Assembly (NCBI RefSeq): GCF_000330505.1
Contig: NW_004440274.1
Coordinates: 42,714-65,652 of the forward strand
Reading direction: 5' to 3'
DNA length: 22,939 bases
Origin: Entamoeba invadens IP1
Lineage: Eukaryota; Evosea; Mastigamoebida; Endamoebidae
The notes under the pieces were generated by a model. The model had not been told where the DNA came from, made no database searches, and saw only the letters and a list, made by a program, of their open reading frames with translations. A program made the translations under genes and the position numbers. Shown here in pieces: positions 1 to 8,275 of this stretch. The stretch's first letter is position 1. Each line of letters opens with the position of its first letter.

Positions 1-583
1 GGCATTTAAAAATAATAATGAGAAAGGCCATCCTTGGTTGTGCTGGTTTATAAACACTTATGTATAATGCTATTAAAAACATAAACAAAGCAAACAGTTG
101 ATACAGTGTACACCAACAACATTAACATGTTGTTGGTAAATTATTTTTTATAATTTTATTTTTGAGTTTTAGAGGGATAATTTTTGGTTATGTTTATAAT
201 TAAAAAATAGACAAATTACGAATTTGGAGATGGAAATGAATAAAATATTGGAAAAATTGTGACTAAAAATTGGGAAATTGAAATCCTAATAGGTAAATAA
301 GACAAATTAGTTGCCCATTTGTAATACAGTTCTGCTTTAAAGAGGTTTTACTGTGTTAATGACAAAACATAATCAATAACAACGAAAAATTTACTATCAG
401 TCTAAATAATTTTATTGATACTTTTTAATTGTTATTAATATACAATAAAAATGTTTATAAAATGTTTCGATATAACACCATTTGTTGTGTTTTTTAAATA
501 AATTATATGGTAAATTAATGGTTTGTGTTTTTTTTATAAAATATAAAGTTCTATTCAATAAACATTTAATAGATTCAAAACAA
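1..583. other. AT-rich left flank, no gene seen
   Basis: I see no supportable gene here. The short reading frames are low-complexity and have no recognisable motif. The stretch holds a perfect hairpin at 112-137 (listed separately). The last ~40 bases before the GTPase ATG at 584 contain two ATTCA motifs (553-557 and 572-576). These could be an initiator-type element just upstream of a short leader, as in protists with very short 5' UTRs. That reading is an inference. Confidence 0.5.
112..137. repeat. Perfect 11-bp-stem hairpin
   Basis: The arms ACCAACAACAT and ATGTTGTTGGT are exact reverse complements around a TAAC loop. No T-run or gene end is adjacent, so a terminator role is not supported. 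It may be the remains of a small inverted-repeat element or a structured 3' end of an off-window gene. Only the structure is observed. Confidence 0.6.
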
Positions 584-800
584 ATGGAAAACGACCATTC
601 AAATGAATACTTTAGATATTTAGTTATTGGAGCACGTAACACTGGGCGATACACATTTTGTGATAAACTGTTTCAATTGTGTGGAGATGTAGACAGTATA
701 CCCATTGGTCTTGATTGGCGATATCTTTACGTTTTTTTATGATCATAAATTATATTGATGGTGTCAAAATACTTGCACAAATTCGGAATAACTATTTGTT
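584..800 (+). pseudogene. Ras-like small GTPase, 5' fragment
   Basis: The frame from the ATG at 584 reads into a Ras-type first strand and P-loop: LVIGARNTGRYTF about 13 residues in, matching GxxxxGK(S/T) with Arg in place of the key Lys. It ends at a stop at 740-742. The next frame (from about 733) carries YIDGVKILAQI, which resembles the beta2-beta3 stretch just before the DxxG (G3) motif. This suggests one frameshift in the 720-740 region. The G3 motif DTAG is not found. After about 800 the sequence is AT-rich junk up to the transposon at 977. The missing Lys, the frameshift and the loss of G3 make this a non-functional GTPase copy. The 3' part is at 3516-3950. Confidence 0.55.
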
Positions 801-972
801 ACATATTATATGTAAATGTTGTACAGTTTATATGAATGTATTGTTTTTAAATAAATTTTATTTATTTATAAGTATATGTTTTCTATATATTAAATATAAT
901 TGGTATCATTAAATAATTATTTATATTACATATATAAAACGTGTTGTATTATTTAATATAAATATTACAAAA

Positions 973-1018
973 AATAGAGTACCTGATACAACGTTGTTAT
1001 TTACTCAAACCTTGTTTT
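973..1018 (+). repeat. Left terminal inverted repeat of TA transposon
   Basis: About 45 bp that match the reverse complement of 3422-3467 with a few mismatches. The outer 30 bases are essentially identical and the inner part (CTCAAACNTTGTTT) is slightly diverged. Confidence 0.75.
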
Positions 1019-1311
1019 TCGGTCTTATTTGAAGAAGATTCGAATAAAAAATGGAGTATCGGCAATTTTGTTTTTTTGTTTACCTCTTTTTTATAAACAA
1101 ATCTCTTCGTTCGTAAACATAATAATTTCACAGCCTTTCAAATGTCTTTTTACACAAAAGCAAGAAATAGTTTTGCAAATAACCCAGTTTTTGGGAAAAA
1201 ACAGTCCCAATTTTGAAAGAAAATAAACTCAAAAAAAATGAAAGGAAGAGGTGAACAAAACCCATTTTACAACCAAAAACACAAAAAAATAAATGAAACT
1301 TCAAAAAGAAA

Positions 1312-2130
1312 ATGCTTCCTCCGCATGCCTTTTCGAGACGATTTGTTTTTAATATGAGACAGGTAAATGTCTTTGGTGCTCTTTGTTCCCAGCAAGACTT
1401 CAATGATATTGTTGAAAATTTCGAAGTTTTTCACAAAGATCTTTTCACCATGCCTAAGAAGTTGAGAACAAACATAAATTGTGTCATTTATAATTACAAC
1501 AACTTGCTCAACTATTCAATCACCGACATCAAGACATCAATCCGAACATTTCAATGTGAATTTAACTCTCATGTGAACATTTTTAAAGAACTGGAAATGA
1601 TGACTAAGAACACGAAGAAGATGATGAACATCAATGAACATATGGTACAGTGCTCACAATACATCAAAACTTCGTCTGTACCAAGAGCTGGGTTCCAACA
1701 GCTTATGTCGATTTTGGGACATGACAACATTCTAATTCTATGAGAAGTGATAATCAACAGAATACCTCGTGTCAAGGTACCAATGGGAACCTTAGAATCT
1801 CCTGTTGAATATTTGGCTGTCGCCAACAATAAAGAAGTTATAGAAGACTTGACCAGGAAAGACATTGAACCCCATCAACATGAAGTAAACACTGAAGATA
1901 TTTTCTTTGAATTATCGGTGGAAATGGCGGAAATAGGCGTGGAATTCAACAACAACAAGCATATTGTTGACAGAATCACCGATAATGAATTTGAATGTGA
2001 TGGTCTTTACGGCTATCTTTTGGAAGCCGGGTTTAAAGACAAATTTGATGAAATCATAATCAACATCCTGAGATTACAGGAACTCGAAAGAAACAAAGAG
2101 GCAAAAAAATTGAAGAACTCAGATGTTTAA
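1312..2130 (+). pseudogene. Unknown protein of the TA transposon, with internal TGA
   Basis: A single frame runs from the ATG at 1312 to the stop at 2128-2130 (about 272 codons), interrupted only by a TGA at 1741-1743. The two halves are in the same frame and have similar composition, so they are very likely one gene. The first ATG lies in an odd context; Met codons at 1354 or 1450 are alternatives. I do not recognise a family. The protein is rich in Asn, Glu and Lys, with helical charged stretches near its end and no membrane segment. It overlaps the start of the transposase-like frame by 8 bases (ATGTTTAA), which suggests co-expression of two element proteins. The TGA could come from CGA by a C-to-T change. 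Confidence 0.5.
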
Positions 2131-2777
2131 ATTTATGGAATGCATGGGAGCCAAGTGTGGTATTAAGAATGTCAAATTGTTGGAAAGTGTGGCTGCATCC
2201 ATACCTTCTTATGTCTGGTCGAGGCAGATGAAGAGGATCAAAGAAATGCTGGGCAATTCAGTGCGAAGATGTGTCTTTTCTGTAAAAGAAAAAGACGCCA
2301 TAGTCAATTACATCAAAGAAGGTCAAGAATTGAGACGACCAATGACTTACACATAGTTGATGGTGTTTATAGTCGGCGAGTAATAAAGAGTCCACATCAG
2401 TGTAAGGGACTTGTATAACTTTGTTGAAAAAAGAACTTGTTCAGACTGCTTAATGAAAGACTATGGAAACGCCTCGTGCCAGTGTTCAAGAATCACAGAT
2501 TAGGATGTACTTCGAAATATTGAAATCCAATGCGACTGGAATCCTGACTCCTTTTATCTTAAACTGTGATGAGTTGAGATACCAGGAATGGGCCGACAAA
2601 TCTGACCAACGTGCCATTGTCACGTCAAAACATGGAACAGAAACAACTATGTTGGCAGTGGATAAATCATGGGCGAGGCTTATCGTGTTAGCGACCGTCT
2701 GCATGGATGGGACAACCCTCTCTTTGTATTTTATTATACCCACTCTGGTGTCGAGAGAGAACTTTTCGAAGTTGTAA
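2123..2777 (+). pseudogene. Pogo/mariner-like DDE transposase remnant
   Basis: Two fragments in different frames. The first (2123-2356) is Lys/Arg-rich and ends in KEKDAIVNYIKEGQELRRPM, like the helix-turn-helix/CENP-B-type DNA-binding segment of pogo-like transposases. The second (2463-2777) carries ILNCDELRYQEWADK and, 40 residues on, VLATVCMDGTTLSLYFII. This matches the first catalytic Asp strand (N-x-DE) and the following beta strand of the DDE fold. Stops and frame changes fill 2357-2462. The frame ends before the second catalytic Asp, and no later DDE motif is visible in 2778-3463. It is therefore truncated as well as frameshifted. The family call rests on two short motifs. Confidence 0.55.
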
Positions 2778-3421
2778 TAAAGAAACAAAGAGCATCTCTG
2801 GGATTTTTTTTATTAAAACAAATAATTCCTTTTTATCGGAAATGAAAACAAACAAAAAATAAACAAGTCCAACATATTATTCCGTTAAATTTTAATAGAT
2901 CAAATAATGATAAAAATCTATTTGTTTTTAGATTGGTGGGGTTTTAAGGAATTGTAAAAGGGTTTCAAACACTTAAACCCAGACATTGGTTTGTTGTTTC
3001 ACCTTTCTCTTCTTACTTATTATACTCATTGCAAAGAACAAGTTTAATACAATTAACTCGTTCCCCTCTGTTCACCTCTCTCCTCTGTGCCAACTCGGTT
3101 ACTATTTTCCACATTCCGCGACTTCAAATACACTGACTCAATTTTAATTCTGCCATATTCTCTTTTTAGTTGGTACTCGCAACTACTCCTCTCTCTTCTT
3201 CAGATCGTTCTTTTGCCGATGTTTTGATGAAACGATCTGTTTCGACTTGGAAAATGAAAGATCTTGAATTTAAATGAATTTGAATTTTAAGTTGTTTTAA
3301 AATGGAAATTATAAATAACAAAAACATTCCTCAATAACAAAAAAATGTTTCTTGTAGAGTGATTTTTTGAGTTAATCGATTGCTATATTTATGAGTCTAT
3401 GAAAATTAGAAGATTCTTGAA

Positions 3422-3467
3422 TAAACAACGTTTGAGAAAATAACAACGTTGTATCAGGTACTCTATT
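3422..3467 (-). repeat. Right terminal inverted repeat of TA transposon
   Basis: Reverse complement of the left end at 973-1018, followed by the second TA of the presumed target duplication at 3464-3465. Confidence 0.75.
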
Positions 3468-3515
3468 ATAATGTACAGTCGGTCCCGAAAGGAATCAATT
3501 TTTTAATCCTATTAA

Positions 3516-3950
3516 ATGTCTTTATTCTGGTACCTACTCAGGAAAACAGCGATACTCATTATATATAGTTTAAAAGATATTGATAGTTTTGTTTTGGCTG
3601 ATTGTTACATTGAAACATTAAGAGAAAGATACCAAAACATGAATAAATTTTTAACAGATCAGAATACAGTTATAATTAATATTTTTAGAACCCCATTTTT
3701 CTGTGTTATTGGAAATTACAGAGATGAGGAAGATAAAAATATTATAAGTCAAAAAGAAATTATCAAGGAAATGAAAAGAACCAATACACGATATTATGAA
3801 ATGAGTGCGTTGTTGAATGAAGATGTTTGTTATATATTAAATGATGTAATGAGACGGTCGTTAACAAATCTAAGATATCAAGAAACTTTTATGAAAAATG
3901 TTGAAACTACTAATGTGTTTCATCATAGTAATAAATGTGTTCTTGCTTGA
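3516..3950 (+). pseudogene. Ras-like small GTPase, 3' fragment with CaaX box
   Basis: The frame resumes a Ras fold: KTAILIIYSLKDIDSF is the beta4 strand and following helix (family pattern: hydrophobic strand, then S/N-x-x-SF). FFCVIGNYRDEED corresponds to the NKxD (G4) guanine-binding motif with Tyr for Lys. YYEMSALLNED corresponds to G5 (SA). The protein ends in Cys-Val-Leu-Ala, a plausible CaaX prenylation box. The true start is upstream, in the fragment at 584-800; the Met at 3516 is only the first in-frame ATG. Together the two parts outline G1, G4 and G5 of one gene that lost its middle (switch regions and G3) around the transposon insertion. Confidence 0.65.
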
Positions 3951-6670
3951 TTTTTATATATTAATTTAAAAAAATAAAACGGGTTTAAATTAAAGTCATT
4001 TTTTTAAAACGTGCAACTTTGTTTATAGTATAATTATAATAAAACAATTATATGTTTTTTAGATACAAAACAAGAAAACACAAACAAATTTCTTTAAAAC
4101 TAGTACTCTGATTAAAATACTATGACTAAACTATAACTTAAGTTGCACTATTTTTTTCAATTGATTTTTTGGGTTGCACCATACTTAGACAAAAAATTTT
4201 ATTATAACAAAAATTACCAATTATATTGTCTGACCTATTCCATAGATTTTTCAAAAATAAAATTCATGAAAAAGAAATTTTACTAGTAAAAATTATAATT
4301 TCAGATATTAACAACGGATAGTTTTAACCTTTGAATTTATATAATAATGAAACAATTAAATATAGTTTAAAACATTTTAAACTAAATGACAAAATCACAG
4401 AACTGCAAACTGGATTCAACTGGTGGCTAGCCCAGTTTAATTTTTAAATATTTTCAGCCAGAATTTGTGTTTGGAACTTTTATTTTTAATTCGTTGAATA
4501 AATTAATTAGGATTTGTCAGCCAGTAGTGATAAAAAAATGGCTAGCCACAAAATCGTCCAAACTATACACATTCTAAGATGATGGTAAAAAAGAAAACCA
4601 TTTAAATAATGAGGAATAGAAAGTATAGTTTCATGTAGTTTTGAAAAGCCATAACAAATCTCCATGTTTTTTAATAGTTTTAAAACATAGTAAATTAAAT
4701 TAATGGTAATAGTTTGTTGTTTGTGTCAAACAAAAAATACTCAAGTAAATTATAGTAATAAATGATTATTTATTCAGAAATAAAAAACACAGAAAACAAA
4801 AAGACAAAAAACAATTTGTTATACCATTTTGTTATTATGTTTCAAAAAATGTTTATTTCTGTATAATTGTAATGTATCACAACCATCTTTATTTTGAATA
4901 ATTTTTAAAACATAAATATGAACATTTAATTGTTTGATGTGTTGTGTTTTCATCAACAGACATTACTTGTTTTTTTATGTAATAATAATTATTGAGATTT
5001 TTGAAATGTTTTAATTAGATATTCTACAAAATGATGTACTACTTGATAAAATAAAGTATATTGTTATCTGACGTGAACTCAAAATACATATTTAGGTAAT
5101 TTATTTAAATCTAACACTTTTTGAATTTAAATAATAAGGAAAATGTTCATTATATTCAACACTGACAATTTGTTTTAAATGATAATTGATAATTCATAGT
5201 GTAACACCAAACACAACAATTCAACGACCATTTAAATGTGTTTGGATAGTGATTATACACATAAAACTAATTAAAAATAATATGTATTTTTTAAAATGAT
5301 ATAAACTGTTTTTGTGAATCAAAACAAATTGTTAAAATTTGTGCAACTCGATCCAAAGTTGTTAACTAGTTGTATTAAATTTTCAATATAAACGATTATT
5401 ATTTTTTCATTATCAAATGTGCTGTTTAGAACACAACTAAATTAACATATAAATATAAATATATTAATATGGTATCGTCCAACCTTGTAACGTCAATTTA
5501 TATATCAAAATTATCATTCAATGAAACAACAAACTGTCATATAAATTAATTTGTGTTTAGATTTTTAATCACTTTATTCTATATTTTAGTTTTAATAATT
5601 CTAATATTTAAAATGAAAAATATATAAAACCCTTTTTGTTTATTATTTTATACACTGATTCATGTTTAATGAAGACAATGAAACAGTGATTACAATAAAG
5701 TTTGAACAAGTTAAATTATATGTCAAGTTCTAACACAGAATGTAATGACAACATTTTTATTTTACTTCAATCCAATGACATTTTCTTATTATTTATTTAT
5801 GCCATTCAATAAATTTTTTTCTCAAAAACTTATTTGTTTTATTTTTCTTTAGTTTTTGGTTTAAATATTTAAATTATTCTTATTTGTTTTTTCTGGTTAT
5901 TATTTCTTTTTCAAAACACTTTTGGTCTTATTATTTGAAAAGTGTATGAAGTGCAGTTTTGAGCATATTATTCAAAAACATTCCCAAAACAACATATTTT
6001 TTAATTTTGATGATTATTTTCCTTTAAATTGGGCAAAAAAATTCTTTTGTGAATAGGATTATTTATTTTATCCAAAAAGATAAAATGCCATTTTTTCTTT
6101 TTCAAAAAACGATTATTTAATTGAGGTTTGCAGCCCTGCAAAAACAACTTTATGCTTATTCTATACGTACATACATCCAAACAACACAAAAATGTTTTAT
6201 AAATCAAAAATATAAATTTAAAAAAGCGAATATCCAGACCCGACTACTTTATTATTAGAAAACAAACAAAACTTTTGTTTAAAAGATTATTTTAACCCGT
6301 TCAAAACCGAAACGTAATAATAATAAGTTTTTATTTTTTTTCTTTTACCTTTACCTTTTTTGCCTTCATACACAAAACAAATTTTTGATAATTTTTATTT
6401 GTTTTTTTATCAACTCAAACTTGAATTGTATATTTTATAGTCACACAAATAAACATGATTGGTTTATTTGTGTTAAACAAGAGCAAAGTGTTAGAAAGAA
6501 AAACGGGGTCTAATGATGGTTTAATATATTTGGTTGTTTTTTATATACAAAATATATTGTCATTTGATTATAACGATATTGGTGTTTATATTGTCATTAT
6601 ATTTGTTAATGTGACTATTTGACATTGTTTGTTAAAAAGTGTATTGACGATGTAGCTTTTTTTATTTTAA
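3951..6670. other. 2.7-kb AT-rich intergenic flank, no gene seen
   Basis: All frames are short and low-complexity, with long A and T runs. I find no tRNA-like or rRNA-like stretch. Noted items are two copies of TGGCTAGCC (about 4425 and 4541), each near CAGCCAG, which may mark a small decayed repeat, and CCCGACTAC at 6239-6247, a 9-mer also present twice inside the Maverick. Confidence 0.5.
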
Positions 6671-6714
6671 TGTTTCAAAGTAGTTATAGTAGGTCACCTC
6701 TCTCGAACTCGCAA
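6671..6714 (+). repeat. Subterminal motif copy A (left TIR)
   Basis: The outermost 44 bases of the element, with core AGTAGTTATAGTAGGTCACC followed by TCTCTCGAACTCGC. Related copies lie inverted at 7086-7133 and 7139-7172. It could be a binding site for integrase or the terminal protein; that role is inferred from position only. Confidence 0.6.
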
Positions 6715-7085
6715 AAATCGCACACTATGAAAATCACTTTATTAGGGTTTTTTAACTTTTTGGACCCCCCTTTTTAACACACAGTGTTATTTTACAGCGA
6801 TTTTTCAATTTCAAAACCTTCGAAAACCCCAAAGGATGAAACAGTTTTTATTATCGATTTTCCTGGTTTTTGCGAAAAATTTGTTCAAAAATCGTGAAGG
6901 ATTAACCATCATTTATATGGGTTTTTACGACCTCATTTTTCAAGTTGAATGACTTAAAATTGCCTACAATTTGCTCATTTTACACTAAAATGTTGTTTAT
7001 TTTAAAATTTATATAAAATTAAAAATTTGAAGTAATATATGTTAAAATAAACATAAATTAGTATTTTAATAATATTTGCAAAAAG

Positions 7086-7133
7086 TTGCGAGTTCGAGAG
7101 AGTCGACCTATTATAACTACTCTAAGTGAAACC
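7086..7133 (-). repeat. Subterminal motif copy B, inverted
   Basis: On the minus strand it reads GGTTTCACTTAGAGTAGTTA followed by TAATAGGTCGACTCTCTCGAACTCGCAA. This is the same design as copy A with small insertions and AC/GA changes. A and B face each other, so 6671-7133 looks like a ~460-bp inverted-repeat unit within the TIR. Confidence 0.6.
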
Positions 7134-7138
7134 TAAAA

Positions 7139-7172
7139 GTTCGAGAGAGGTGACTTAGTATAGTTTTGAAAA
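7139..7172 (-). repeat. Subterminal motif copy C, inverted and diverged
   Basis: On the minus strand: TTTTCAAAACTATACTAAGT followed by CACCTCTCTCGAAC. It keeps the CACCTCTCTCGAAC core of copy A but has a diverged outer part. It lies only 5 bases inside copy B. Confidence 0.55.
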
Positions 7173-7288
7173 TAATTTTAAAAATAAACTTTGAACCAGA
7201 CTAGAACATAAACTAACATAATAAGGAGAACCGAAACGAAGTGAGGTTCCACGAACAACATATATAATAAAAAAATATTTAATTTCAA

Positions 7289-7310
7289 GGTTGTGAATTC
7301 ACGACCTCGT
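7289..7310. repeat. Adjacent small palindromes inside the left TIR edge
   Basis: GTTGTGAATTCACGAC (7290-7305) is a near-perfect palindrome centred on GAATTC. It overlaps ACGACCTCGT (7301-7310), a second short hairpin. They lie 30-50 bp inside the left TIR and 60-80 bp before the first gene. An operator or origin role is possible but only positional. Confidence 0.35.
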
Positions 7311-7355
7311 GGAAAGTTGAGATGTTTTTTATTATTTTTAAAATTGTTTTTCATT

Positions 7356-7370
7356 TTTTCTTTCTATAAA
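7356..7370 (+). promoter_or_regulatory. Short-leader start element TTTCTATAAA before ATG
   Basis: TTTCTATAAAATGAAYACAG occurs twice at gene starts (7361 and 7818), each behind a T-rich tract. Several other element genes start after a T-tract and a few A/T bases (8276, 14424, 17584, 19345). A leader this short suggests transcription starts immediately upstream of ATG. This pattern also decides the start of the first gene at 7371 rather than the in-frame ATG at 7293. Confidence 0.4.
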
Positions 7371-7749
7371 ATGAATACAGAAGTTAAAACAGTCTTCAAC
7401 ACAAGACCTACCAGATGTCCAAAACGTCTTATTGAAAAATTACAAGAAAATAGTTTTTATCTTGTTCGAGGAATATGTTACGATTTATATAACCAACCTA
7501 TTTTATGTACATCCGAAATGAACAAATCTAAAATCAGATACATAAGACCAAATACAGCCATTAAACAATATCTGAAAAAAATATTATAATGCCGACAACT
7601 TTAAACAAATAGGTGGTGAAATTCAAACTGATGACAATGTCACAATGTATTTCTCATCAAGTAAAGAATTTTATATTAACACCAAATCCAGTTTTACGTG
7701 GAATGGATTCAAAATTTTAAAATGTGAATTTGATGAAAACACTGAGTAA
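7371..7749 (+). pseudogene. Unknown small Maverick protein, frameshifted
   Basis: The first gene inside the left TIR. I start it at 7371, because this ATG sits in the context TTTCTATAAAATG shared with the next gene; an in-frame ATG at 7293 would add a hydrophobic low-complexity leader read from the T-rich tract. The frame stops at 7587-7589, 72 residues in, but the +1 frame continues with protein-like sequence to a TAA at 7747-7749. The switch falls in an A7 run (7575-7581); six A's would join the frames into about 125 residues. Both halves are polar with no known motif. I do not recognise a family. Confidence 0.5.
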
Positions 7750-7827
7750 ACTATAATTTCGTTTATTTATCAATTTTTATTTTTTGTTTATTTTCAAAAT
7801 TGATTTTATATTTTTCCTTTCTATAAA

Positions 7828-8118
7828 ATGAACACAGATCGTAAACTCATTTCAAAAAGTAAATTCACAAAAGACAATTTGTCATGTTATGAATACAAAT
7901 ATGAAATTATAGACAAACATGGTAATCCAAAAATTATTACAAGATTTACCATGAATAAGAAAACATCAAAAAGTCACAAATATGTTCAAGATAGAGATCA
8001 TGAACGAGTTTCAAATTATATTAAGAAATATATTGAAGAACATAAAAATGAAAACATATCTTACCCAGATATAATTAAAATATTAAAATCTGATATTAAA
8101 AAGAATTCAACATCATAA
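7828..8118 (+). CDS. Unknown 96-residue Lys-rich protein
   Basis: Intact frame with a start context identical to the preceding gene (TTTCTATAAAATGAACACAG). The protein is very basic (Lys/Arg clusters KLISKSKFTK, TMNKKTSKSHKY) with a predicted helical C-terminal half, no membrane segment and no cysteine pairs. Its N-terminus (MNTD) resembles that of its neighbour (MNTE), but the rest does not clearly align. It sits between the TIR and POLB, where an early or DNA-binding role is conceivable. That role is inference only. Confidence 0.6.
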   Translation: MNTDRKLISKSKFTKDNLSCYEYKYEIIDKHGNPKIITRFTMNKKTSKSHKYVQDRDHERVSNYIKKYIEEHKNENISYPDIIKILKSDIKKNSTS

Positions 8119-8275
8119 TCACCAAGAATATTTTAATATCATTAATTTGTGAATGATGTTGTTATTGACACTGTTTTAATGACTTATGATAATTAATTTT
8201 TTATTTTCAGTATTTTTAATTTTCATATTTTCCCAAATAATTTTTTCATTTTTATTTTTTTTACTTTTATAAAAG

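Larger units (their letters stand above)
977..3463 (+). mobile_element. TA-flanked DNA transposon (pogo/mariner-like), decayed
   Basis: The ends are inverted: GAGTACCTGATACAACGTTG begins the left end and its reverse complement closes the right end, each flanked by TA (975-976 and 3464-3465). This fits the TA target duplication of Tc1/mariner/pogo elements. The 2,487-bp interior holds an unknown coding region (1312-2130) and transposase fragments (2123-2777). The remaining 2778-3463 has no reading frame, only pyrimidine-rich sequence. The transposase lacks its C-terminal catalytic part, so this copy is probably non-autonomous. It splits a Ras-like GTPase gene. Confidence 0.7.
6671..7260 (+). 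repeat. Left terminal inverted repeat of the Maverick (590 bp)
   Basis: Matches the reverse complement of 22306-22895 over its full 590 bp, with no difference noticed by eye. It contains one outward-edge motif (6671-6714) and two inverted relatives (7086-7133 and 7139-7172), all sharing CTCTCTCGAAC or its complement. The inner edge has a short stem (GAACC...GGTTC, 7227-7249). Identical TIRs are typical of recently replicated or gene-converted Mavericks. Confidence 0.9.

Noticed and set aside
412..654. 80-codon minus-strand frame
   Set aside because: Low-complexity Tyr/Phe/Lys composition, overlaps the GTPase fragment on the other strand, and shows no motif.
1029..1403. Frames on both strands near the left end of the TA transposon
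   Set aside because: They read through T-rich or A-rich terminal sequence, are hydrophobic or low-complexity by composition, and have no family pattern.
4400..4560. Possible small inverted-repeat element around two TGGCTAGCC copies
   Set aside because: The copies are direct and palindromic, and no matching termini or target duplication could be found.
6001..6207. 68-codon minus-strand frame in the intergenic flank
   Set aside because: Derived from A/T runs, with poly-Lys and no protein-like pattern.
7224..7260. tRNA-like GGTTCC box at the TIR inner edge
   Set aside because: No cloverleaf, anticodon arm or paired acceptor stem could be drawn; it is just a short hairpin.
7293..7370. Upstream in-frame ATG for the first Maverick gene
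   Set aside because: The extra residues come from a T-rich tract. The ATG at 7371 has the same context as the next gene.
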